Assembly (NCBI GenBank): GCA_029449235.1
Contig: JANATG010000003.1
Coordinates: forward strand, 1,674,001-1,738,000
Source: Linnemannia schmuckeri
Taxonomy: Eukaryota; Mortierellomycota; Mortierellomycetes; Mortierellales; Mortierellaceae
Length of the DNA stretch: 64,000 bases
Direction of reading: 5' to 3'
Shown here: one piece after another, positions 24,801 through 34,133 of the stretch
Numbering within the stretch: position 1 is the first letter of the stretch
How the letters are laid out: each line of letters starts with the position of its first letter
Notes under the pieces: model-generated
The model's database searches: none
Told to the model about the DNA's origin: nothing
What the model saw: only the letters and a program-made list of their open reading frames with translations
Made by a program: the position numbers and the translations under genes

Positions 24801-26499
24801 CAAAGTCGCCTTGAGTTGGAGTTTTTTCCTGACTCTGGCGCTCCACCATCTCCTTGACAAGGCTGGCTACCATGCGCTTGTTGAGATCGTGGTTCAGCCA
24901 CGGTATCGTCTCGAGCTCGCGAATCTGTGTCTTTGGTGCTTCCTGAGATGGGAGATTGTTTGCTTTTCTTCTCCGCACATCATCCTAAGAATCGATGAAG
25001 TAAATTAGCGCGGGTTCGAATCTGAACAGCAAAAATACGATAGTATATCAGCAAAAATCATCATAAGTTTCATACCTCCCACAAACCAGCCACTGAAGGT
25101 ACTTGAACTGTCGAAGGTGGCGGCTTGAAACACTCCTCCAACGAGAAGTGGGTATCTCGCTCAGGTGCAAGGTCCCGGTTGATGATCCGATCTGCTGTAG
25201 TATCCATTTCGATTTCACAATGCGATATACGTCCCGGGTCGTTCTCAGGCGACCAAATCCTGGTATCCATCACTGTACCCTTTGTCAATCTCTTCGGGTG
25301 ATCACCTTCAGCAGCAGCTACAGAAAAAGTATGAATTCAGTCAATATTAATGTTCGCGATCTTGTAGCATGGGGCCCAAGCATGTCTTAACAAAACGCGT
25401 TTTTCGGTCAAGCTTACCTGGGACATCATTCCTTAGAAGAGCATCCTCGAGTTCCAGCCACCCCATTCCATACAAGTTGTAGTCGATAAAAAACTGGAGT
25501 CGAAAGGGAACATGCGCCTCGAACGGTTGAAAGACTGTCCGCATGACAGCGCCACTCCGCATCAGGTCGACAATGCGACTCTCGAAATCTGGGTTGAACA
25601 GGTAAATCTTGAGAAAGTAGGAGTAGCCCACGTGGTATCCGTAGAACGGAATGCCCTTGACAGGTGTGATCGCAGCGACGTATTGTGATTTCCGAAGATC
25701 CTGCGGGGGGGTGTTGAACGTGATTGCCGACGCGTGATTCAGACTGACGCCCAGTTGGTGAATATAACCATGTACTATGCATTGTGAAATGAAATTAAGG
25801 TGCATGCATAAGTCTTGAGTACCTTTAGTACTGCCACACAGCTATTTTACAGTCAAGTTGAGGAGCAGTCCTAATCCCCTAATCCTTACGTTCTGCTGGC
25901 TCCAGTGATCCCTGATACGGAACATAAAAATATGGATAGACCTAATAATACCATCAATCACAATCATGAGCATCACAGCGCTCCCCTTACCAAAGTCACC
26001 AACACCAAATCCACATCAACACGTCATGTCAAGTCCTTACCTGGTGGATATGAACACAAGTCTTCTGTCCAGCCTCATTGGCGCCGTAGATTCGAATCAC
26101 AGGCACCTTTAAGACTGGAATATGTGGAGGCAAGAACTGGCACCCCTGTAAATCCAACGGCCCAGGCGGCGCCATCGTGTAATCCAAATCTGCAATCCGG
26201 TTCTTAAACCGTCTTATTCGAGAACTTTGGACCACGTGTATTGACCGCTCTTGCTCTACTTCTTCTTCACCTAGTTGTAGTACCTCTTCAGTGGTATTAT
26301 TCGAAGCGAGTACACTGGTCTGTCCCTCTGGTCCGAAAGACCGTTCGGGGTGAGCGACATCAGACTGTTGTGGGTGTTTCTGGTCTTGGCCGGGTTGAAT
26401 GAATGGACCGGGAAAAGAATCCTCTTCCCCTGAAAGCCATTGTCCAAGGCGGTTACTGTTGTTGTGGGTTGATGTTCCAGCAATGGAGGAAGATTCCAT
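18881..26499 (-). CDS. REV3: DNA polymerase zeta catalytic subunit
   Basis: The family B polymerase that extends from lesions during translesion synthesis, about 2169 residues. Twelve exons: 26499-26041, 25941-25890, 25774-25418, 25317-25076, 24984-24592, 24498-22250, 22139-21702, 21596-21079, 20983-20365, 20265-20134, 20035-19359 and 19254-18881. The Rev3 N-terminal domain shows VPVIRIYGANEAGQKTC, GIPFYGYHVGY and FFIDYNLYGMGW. The large exon 6 is the poorly conserved acidic/Ser-rich middle. The exonuclease-like region carries DPDILAGYEVHNLSWGYL and EVALTNYGYCNVVFHVLQQR. Polymerase motifs are DFQSLYPS (about residue 1521), NVTYGYTCASFSGRMPG and VYGDTDSMF (about 1679), then KKRYVG and FDAKGIETIRRDG. 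The tail has CysA (C-x2-C-x13-C-x2-C) and CysB (C-x2-C...C-x4-C), the latter being the usual Fe-S cluster site for Pol31/Pol32 binding. CysB holds an odd insert. The start at 26499 adds about 100 residues before the family's usual beginning, so a later start is possible. Confidence 0.94.
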
Positions 26500-26844
26500 G
26501 TCACCTAACGGGAAAGTCGGACAGACAAAGGCGAAATGTTGAAAAGGAGATGAATTCGATTCGGAATCACGCCCTGTGAGTCTGTCCGATATAAGGGATC
26601 TTGGTGTGCTGAGCTGTGTGAATGGCCAACGAGGATACTCGTGTTATGGAGGAATGGGAAAGTACGAATTGTCAAACGAGAGATAAATTGCTAAAAAAAT
26701 AGAGGCAAAATATTTAATGCCAATTTGGTGGCAAATGCTGTTCCCTTTTCAAAAATTGCATGACATATTTTTTATTTCTGGACATGCACACGTTCCAGCT
26801 CCACTCCTCCGATTCCTTGTGCCAAACCGCCACATACAAAATCC
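26500..26844. other. Short intergenic region, 3' of eIF3l and 5' of REV3
   Basis: 345 bases between two same-strand genes. It must hold both the eIF3l terminator and the REV3 promoter. Apart from the AATAAA at 26771-26776 I see no distinct site. Confidence 0.6.
26771..26776 (-). terminator. Candidate poly(A) signal of eIF3l
   Basis: TTTATT on the plus strand, AATAAA on the coding strand, about 70 bases after the eIF3l stop. Confidence 0.5.
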
Positions 26845-29144
26845 TCAAGCCTTCGTAGAAAGCTCCAAACCGCCGAGGATATCCTGGAACTTGTTAATGT
26901 TGCGCAAGAACCAATCTCCATACCGACGACCAATCTTAGACTCGGCAATGTGAATCATATCTTCCTTCATGCAAAAATCCAGATCCGATGTGCCCTGATA
27001 CTCTCCTTCGAGCAGCGTGCCCTCAACCCATTTGATCTGACGACTCCTGATCTTAGACATCACCAGCAATGTACGCAACTGCTCGGGATCAATCTCCAAG
27101 AACGATGCCAATTTGGCATTGCCCATAGTCGTATACAGCTTCAAGTAAGAGCGAAGAGTGGGCAACAAGATCGAATGGCGGATCTCGGCCAAAAAGATCT
27201 TGGTGTAATGCTGGACAGGGTCAAAGGGCGTCAAGTTCATGATCTCGGGGTCATCCAGGTTGGGGCCGTTGGGTGAAATAAACTTGGGACAGGCAAAGAG
27301 GAAGAGCTCTTCAAAGACCTGGAGGGCGTCCTCGGGCTTGGTCAACTTGTTCGACTGCTCGGCGTACTTTTCCCTCAACTGGCTGTGAATGTTCTCGTCC
27401 AGACGGGTGGGGCAGAGGGTAACACACATGGTCAAGAGAGCGTACATCTGGTCGCCCTTCTTGCTGATCTGGTCATGTTGGTATGAACGAGTGTGGTACT
27501 GCTTGGTGCGGTTGATGAAGGTGAGGATGTGGGAAAATGCCTTGATGGCGTCGGCGTAGCGGCGCATCATCATGTAGGCGAATCCGACATAGTAGTAGGT
27601 CGTGACATGGCAGGCAGTGACACGGGCAAAGAGCGCCTGCTTCTTGTTCAACTCAATGTTGTCCATCATCTTGAGCGCCAAAGTGAAATCGCCCAACAAG
27701 CAGTGGACGCGGAGCAAGCCCACAATGCTGAAGTAGCCCAACATTTTGTACAGAGGACGCGATCCGTACTCTCCAGCAGCCTCCTGCATATCGCCTCCGT
27801 TCTTCGAGACCAACAACTGTTCCGTGATGCGCGACTTTTGGATCAGCGAATAGAGGACGTTCAAGACACTGTAACAGCTCCAGATCTGAGAGTTGTCACG
27901 GAGGAATGCAAGCTCCTCGTCAGTTTTGTTCTTGATGCGGTTACGGTAGTTACAGAACGACTGAAACTGGTAGATGAACTCGTCAATGATATCCCATAAC
28001 CACTGGTTAGGAAGCTCCAACGGCACTGGTCCCTCCGAGTCTGCCATGGCGAGAAAAAAAAGTCGAATGAAAATACTGTAATTTAGTGTCTGAATTTGAG
28101 TTTTCCTGACTGATATCCGATGTGTTTCCAAAAAGAAAACTGTCCTGCCAATTTTAGTTCCTGTGCTTGACTTACTCAAGATGTAATTGAAGAGATCGCA
28201 GTAGTTCTCATAAGAGTGGAAGCGGTGCTCAATGGTGGGAGCAAGGCGAGAGTAGATGTGGCGAAAGTATAACTCGCGGTAAAGAGTCAAGAAGACCTGG
28301 TCTAAATAATGTAAGAAAAGTTTATCAAATGAGATGTGACGATCTAGGCAAAAACGTTCCCCGGACATTTGTTAACTGAGTACATGACCATATAGGCTCC
28401 TGTTCAAAACACATACCGTCGTTGACTAAAGGCGCAATGGCCTCAGGCTCGGGCCACGACTCCTTGGCATAAAACTTCTCGGTCAACTTGTTGAACGAGT
28501 GCTCATAGATCGAGTGAAGCTCGTGCACATTGTTCTCCAGAACGTTGCGGTGGAAGAATACGATAAAGTTCTTGACAACATCTGGGATCTGAACCTCATG
28601 GTACTGCTGCGAGGTCTGGTCTGTGCACGGTAAAATTGAATGAAAGGCGTAGCGTTTCCAGTGTTCGAAAAAAAATAGGAAAGAGTCGTGTTAGGTAGGG
28701 GATCAAAAGACACAAAGGTGCTCTTGTTCCTGAAAATTGGACAGTTGAGAAAGGCGACATTCCTGCTCCGAGAACAAACGCATGGTTGTCATCACGACCA
28801 GCTTGCTTTCTTAAAGTAGGCTTCAAAAGAAGCAAATCTCGTCAAAACGTGCGCCTTTCCAAAAGGTTATGAAACGTTGAACTAGCTCGTGAAGGCGAAC
28901 TCGAAGAGTGGTGTCGATACTGATCCATCGTGGAGAGCGGCGAGTGCTGAGAGAGAGTTCATGGCACTTTAAGCGACGTGCTGTCGATCGTTGTTGTTGC
29001 GACATGGGTTTGTGAAGTGTCCTGATGGTGAGGGGATTTACCAGCAGCCAAGAGTTCCTCATCAAGACCATCGTCCTGGACGGGGTAGGCGCTCACGACC
29101 AAGTCGACCTCGTTGGCGATATCGTCATCCTCGTAGGAGTTCAT
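26845..29144 (-). CDS. EIF3L: Eukaryotic translation initiation factor 3 subunit L
   Basis: A 542-residue subunit of the eIF3 complex, which works with the 40S ribosome in translation initiation. Exons are 29144-29042, 28620-28417, 28301-28176 and 28040-26845, joined in phase by GT-AG introns. Family blocks: SFNKLTEKFYAKESWPEPEA, FRHIYSRLAPTIEHRF with YCDLFNYIL, PLELPNQWLWDIIDEFIYQF, AGEYGSRPLYKMLGYFSIVG, VTTYYYVGFAYMMMRRY, LREKYAEQ, and a C-terminal PCI-type helical/winged region ending in ADxKxGRRYGDWF-like sequence (here AESKIGRRYGDWFLRNINKF). Budding yeast lacks this subunit while filamentous fungi and animals keep it. The length matches the animal protein (about 560 residues). It begins only 112 bases after the upstream checkpoint kinase ends. 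Identification is firm. Confidence 0.95.
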
Positions 29145-29255
29145 GTTGGCGGCTTGATAGTTTGATAGAAGGAAAATGGTGTGTTCAGCACACCTTTCCC
29201 TCTAACTTTGAAGTCAAGATGACGTTAAGGAGAAATCTACATCGTAGGAGTAACA

Positions 29256-32200
29256 TTACTGTTGCTCCTTATTTATTCTGCTTTTCTTTGGTGGAGGAAG
29301 GTGAACAGCTGCAATATAGTGAAACGTGTAGCCGAGCCATTCCGTCTCATCATCTACAACAGATAATACATTCAGGGCATTTAAAGAAAGAATACATTAG
29401 CGTAAAGATAAATACACATAGAAAATAGCGACAGAGAACTGACTTAACTTACAGCTTGGGTGGGAAAAGAGGTGTATCAGATCATTTTCCCGGAGTTGGA
29501 CAGGACCAAAGAAAGGCTCACCATTGACCTTGACGCTGTTCTGGCCTAAGTTGGTCAAATATGCCGCGCGATTTTCCTCATCCCATTCGAATTTGCAGTC
29601 TAAGCGTCGGACAAAAAAAAAGGAAAAAAATCGAAGCAGACATATTAGCACACTTGCGCAATGCTGCTCCATTCGATATCTACGCTTATTTTTGAGCTCG
29701 CGTCTTGTCACAACACTTACGAACACGGCTGATCTTGTTGCTGGTAAGGATAACGTCGCAATCTACGCAAAGAAAAATGTGATGTCAGAGTCATAGTTTG
29801 AAAGCCATTATACGCTGTGACGCATCCAGAACAAAGAAGTGTAAAGTTCCAAAAAACACGTCGATACCTTTATATCGCCCAATGACAGCCTTCGCAGTGG
29901 ATAATCTCTCCACTGCCGTGTTACTATTGATCGGCGCGAGCGTTGCCCACGCATTATCAACAGGCGGCCAATCACCGGATTCAGGAATCTCCGGAATGTC
30001 CAATTTGCGGATGTTGAGCCGTTCTGATGGAGTACCGTTGAGAATACCGGCAGAAAAATATTGGCGTCGAACAAGCTGATCCTGCGTGATCACCGGGGCG
30101 TCGTAGATAGTAACTTTGTATTTCAGATACCTGTTGTTCCGATCTCGAAGGTCTTCGATTAAGAGTTAGAATTGGCATCATATAGTCTGGGACGTAGATA
30201 ACGGAATACAAAACTAGACACATAAGATCATTGTCAGTACCTTCACCTAACCGAGTCGGGTCGGGTGGAACCACTAATCCCAGTTCATCGCCGTCCAAAA
30301 GTTGACTTGCCCGGTTCCGGCCGATCTTGAGAGAATTGATGTATGTTCCATTCTGGCTAGCAATTCATGACACGATCGTAATAAATAATCTCAGTAGCTA
30401 TACTTGTATCCAGGATGTGCGTAGATGCGCAAATATTTTGTTTTAAAGCATCAATCAAACAGCTAGTATTACCTGATATCAGCGACTATGACACCATCAG
30501 GTGTCCGACTAATCACACAATGCCTTGAGCTTAGTCCGACATCATTTCCCAAGCAAACGCTCACCACTAGTAAGCGCAGAAATGAGCACATCATTTGCGT
30601 ATCAGCGCAACAAGACTTTAAAAAAATGGAAGTTGACAAGTTGTAGATCTCACAAGTATACTTACTTTCAGCTCTGCGACCAAACCATATTTCATCTTCT
30701 GACAAACCAATACGTCGAGGAGCGTCAGGGATGCTTCCTGGTTCGATATTAAGCTCACCCCACATGTCTTTATGACGCTTGGATCGACCAGGAATAACGC
30801 TCCCCAGTCTCTCATCGGCAGACGATTGCTAAAAAGCAAGATCGAAACAGCGAGGTAAGTTAGTAAAGCGAACATGTTGATTATTGTCACATTCATTTTC
30901 AACGTATGTAACTAATACTCTAGCCACGTACATCGATTTTGTCTAGCTCCTCGTCCATCATGCATATCCAGTCAGTGTGTAGAACATGTTGAATTCGAAT
31001 GCGTTGCGATGGATCAACCTTCAGCATCCTGTTCAACAGATCGTGGACTAATATTGGTTGAAAGAAACCCAGAGAAAAAAGGCAGCACGTTGTTAAAGTC
31101 GTACATCAGCAATATCTGGCACGATAAGTAAAACCCCAAGCCAATCCTTAGATCCGCACTCACCTTCTTTGCTTCTTTTGGTTAGGATGTCTACGGTGGG
31201 TTTCCAGTCCAGCAGATACGAAGGAGGTTTCCTTTTGTTATACATGATCTTTCCTGCTTGCCGCTCTACTCCAACCATGTCGGTCTCCTCCTTGGCGTTA
31301 ACTACAACTTCAACGGCTTCAGCTTGGATATCAGCTTCGTCCTTATCCTCAGCGGCACCTTCGTTTTCCGTGGGTTTCGCGTTGGGTTTTCCAGCAGCAG
31401 CCCCATTTGTGTGTGTCTTCTCATCAAACGGGTAACGGCCAGTCAACATCCTGAAGAGCATAACACCCAGTGCCCACACATCTAAGAGGAAGATTAAAAA
31501 GTGGTGGTGAGTTGTTGGTCAATTAAAAATTACTACTGTGAGTTCATTCCAAAGTAGCAAAACGCGGTACAATGACCTTACCAACAGCGGGTCCATATGC
31601 ATTCTTCTCATCTCCGTTGACAGCGGTCTCAGGCGCCATGTAGAGATGCGTTCCGCAATAAGTGCTTAGCATCGCTTGATCTCTCGAAGACTGGCGGGCA
31701 AGACCTATCAACGCATCAAATAGACATCTCGGTTAAATTCATGGCTTCAAAAAAACAATAAAAACAAAACCCAGAAGGAGGGAAGACTCTTACCAAAATC
31801 AATCAACTTGACAACCATGTCTGGCCTGACCATGACATTCTAGTTCAGAAAGATGTACGTTGATGAGCTGACAGTGCGGACTAAAAAAATATCGAGAATC
31901 CCGCTTTTAATACACATGTGCATCGCTTCAAAGTACCCCGATTAGTGGTAAACTTACTTCAGACTTGATATCTCTGTGCACAATATTTCTCATATGCAGA
32001 TAATTGACCGCGTCGCATGTCTGTTTAAAAATGTGTCTTGCGTCGCATTCGGTCAACAGGTCATCGTGCTGGAGGTAGAACTTATGCAAAGTAACGCCTT
32101 CGATGAGTTCCGTAAACATGTACGTTTTGGGTCCAATCGTACGAACATCCACAAACTTGACAATATTTTCCTAATTAAATATCAATGGAGATAAAACGAT

Positions 32201-33597
32201 GGTCAGTACTGCAAGTAAATGACATCTAACCTAAAAATCCCTTTTCCTCGTTAATTTTGAAAGGATAAGTAAAACTTACATGGCTTAGGTCCTTCAGGAG
32301 TTCGATTTCATGCTGCATACTAGCTAGCTCGGCGCCGTTGTATTCACGGGCAAGACGGTTGGTGACCTTGCAAGCATAGACTGCGTCGTGCTCTAGATCC
32401 CTCGCCTTGTAGACCTTGGAGTACATTCCCTGTCCCATCTCCTCATCCTCCAACTCATACCTTGTCCTCTCCGTGGCGATGATGGTGCGCACGTCTTTGG
32501 GCAATTTGTAGGTGTAAACGAAGAGCTCGCTTCCTTTAGGTCCGCCTGCGATTTGATTGCCCCATCTCAGCACACGACTTTTACCTTTCCCGATCCGACT
32601 CCCATCAATGTACAGTCCTGACGAACTAAATGGGCAAAAAAAGAATAACGAGGTAAATTCATGTGAGAAAATGGACTATGTTGGATCGCTTTACTTATAC
32701 AAAGTTCCCCCTTGAATTAGTACATTGTATCTACATCGTTCAAATTGCAAACAGCTTGACATCGTTGGCGTACCTGAGAACCTGGACGGTAGTCACAACT
32801 TGATTCGTTGCCTCAGAGCCAGGCGCCGGTACCTATAACAAGCCAACGCAATAAAAAGCATCAAAATACGCGTTAGTCAAAACTCATATCGCTTACCCTC
32901 CCAACTGGCATATATAACCAAAAGGACGAAACAGCAATCCCATCTTCAATGTCAAAAATACTCTAAAGCATACACAAGTCAATCGGAACCAAGGCTCCTT
33001 AGTCTTCTTGTCATCAGGCCAATGATCATGGCTGATTTTCACATCGCAATCGTCCGAGGTTCCAAAGGTATAGGGCACTTCGTGGCTGTATAGAGACTGA
33101 TGCATTGTACTGTCACGTCCTGCAAGAATACCAAACAGCAATGGTGACTCGGCCTCGTCGTCCGGGAGCTCGTCCGACCCCTCGAGGATCTGCGTCTGCG
33201 TCATCTGTTGTGTTTGGTCGAACTGAAATTGCGACGCTGTTGGCTTTTGGTAATATTGGACTGTTGCCTTTCCGTTGCTAGTGCTAGCGGTGGTGGTTGT
33301 TGTAGTAGTTGTTGAGGTTGCTGTTGTGTGTTGTGATACTACAAGTGAGCTCCCTCGAAAACCGTCGGCCGCTGCTTGAGATGAGATTGAGCCCGCCGAA
33401 GCCCTTTTTAAGGAAGAGGATGGCGAGACCCTTGGCGCGAATGAAGAGGACAAATGCGTACTGCCAGAATCGGATGCAGTTCCTACGCCTGATTGCTGCT
33501 GCTGCTGTTGTTGCTGCTGTTGCTGTGATGTCCTGGGACGGGATGCTGGTCCTGTCGGTACCCGGAATTCGGGTGAAGATGGTGTTTGCTGCTCCAT
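29256..33597 (-). CDS. Rad53/Cds1/Chk2-type checkpoint protein kinase with three FHA domains
   Basis: A protein of about 967 residues laid out as SQ/TQ cluster, FHA1, Ser/Thr kinase, FHA2, FHA3. Exon ends (5' to 3'): 33597-32897 (frame break inside, see findings), 32832-32774, 32730-32695, 32625-32280, 32170-31958, 31839-31794, 31704-31582, 31481-31164, 31047-30932, 30828-30666, 30566-30473, 30356-30241, 30152-29868, 29762-29721, 29599-29453 and 29353-29256. The N-terminus has a poly-Gln run and a TQ cluster (FDQTQQMTQTQIL), the kind of site phosphorylated by ATM/ATR kinases. FHA1 reads YTFGTSDDCDVKI, lacking the usual Arg after Gly, and closes with NSSGLYIDGSRIGKG. The kinase has GQGMYSKV, YACKV, HRDIKSEN, DFG and MAPE, plus an acidic insert of about 80 residues after GRYPFDEK. 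FHA2 has WFGRRAE, LSSRHCVIS and NGTYINSLKIG. FHA3 has VIGRYKDCDVIL, ISRVHCKF and NSVKVNGEPF. Expected role: DNA-damage or replication-checkpoint signalling in the nucleus. Meiotic Mek1-like use is an alternative. Confidence 0.88.
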
Positions 33598-34133
33598 TGC
33601 GTCGTCGTCTTCCTAGTCGGCCAGAGAGAGAAACGAGCGAGCGTGCGTTTGTGTCCCGGGAGTGCGTGTGTTGTTGCGTGTGCAAGAGTATCGAAAAAGA
33701 GGGAAGTACCGCGGAATTGAACTTTTTGTGGCCCATGGGTGGGCAAGCAAAACCACACTACCGGTGGTGGCTTGGATTTTGCCACCACCTTGGGCACTTT
33801 TCCATATTTGGACAAATGTGCTTGACGGTTACAAGTCCGTTGACGCTGTGTAAATGGGAGCAATTAGGAATGCTGTACAATGTGGAGACTGGCGTCCCAA
33901 TAGTTGGGATAGAATTGAGGAACAGAAAGTTTTGGTTGCCTAGTCAATCGAGCCTTTACTTGACTTGTGCACTGAAAGTACATATCGACGTGATGCTATG
34001 TCCATGTTTTTTTGGTTTTTTTTTTTCATGGCGGTTAGAAGACCATCTTTTGTCAGGAATTCATTTATCATAGGCTGTATTAGGTGTAGAGTGGAATGCT
34101 AAATGCAGAAACTAAATCTATGTTGTTTTTCAC
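33598..34133. other. Intergenic region, 3' of the Uds1-type gene and 5' of the checkpoint kinase
   Basis: 536 bases between two same-strand genes. No open frame or site that I can support. It should contain the kinase promoter. Confidence 0.6.

Noticed and set aside
24995..25030. GGTTCGAATCT resembling a tRNA B box
   Set aside because: It lies in REV3 intron 4; I found no A box or acceptor-stem pairing around it. A similar string at 7761 is coding sequence.
25775..25889. Possible tiny exon between REV3 exons 2 and 3
   Set aside because: Direct joining of 25890 to 25774 is already in phase and gives a sensible N-terminal domain; the extra exon candidates either make a stop or add nothing conserved.
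30153..30240. Exon coding VLYSVIYVPDYMMPI in the kinase gene
   Set aside because: Treating the stretch as an intron (GTACTG...CTAAC...AAG) keeps the frame and restores the last FHA2 strand (YLKYKVTIYD); the exon version needs a frame change.
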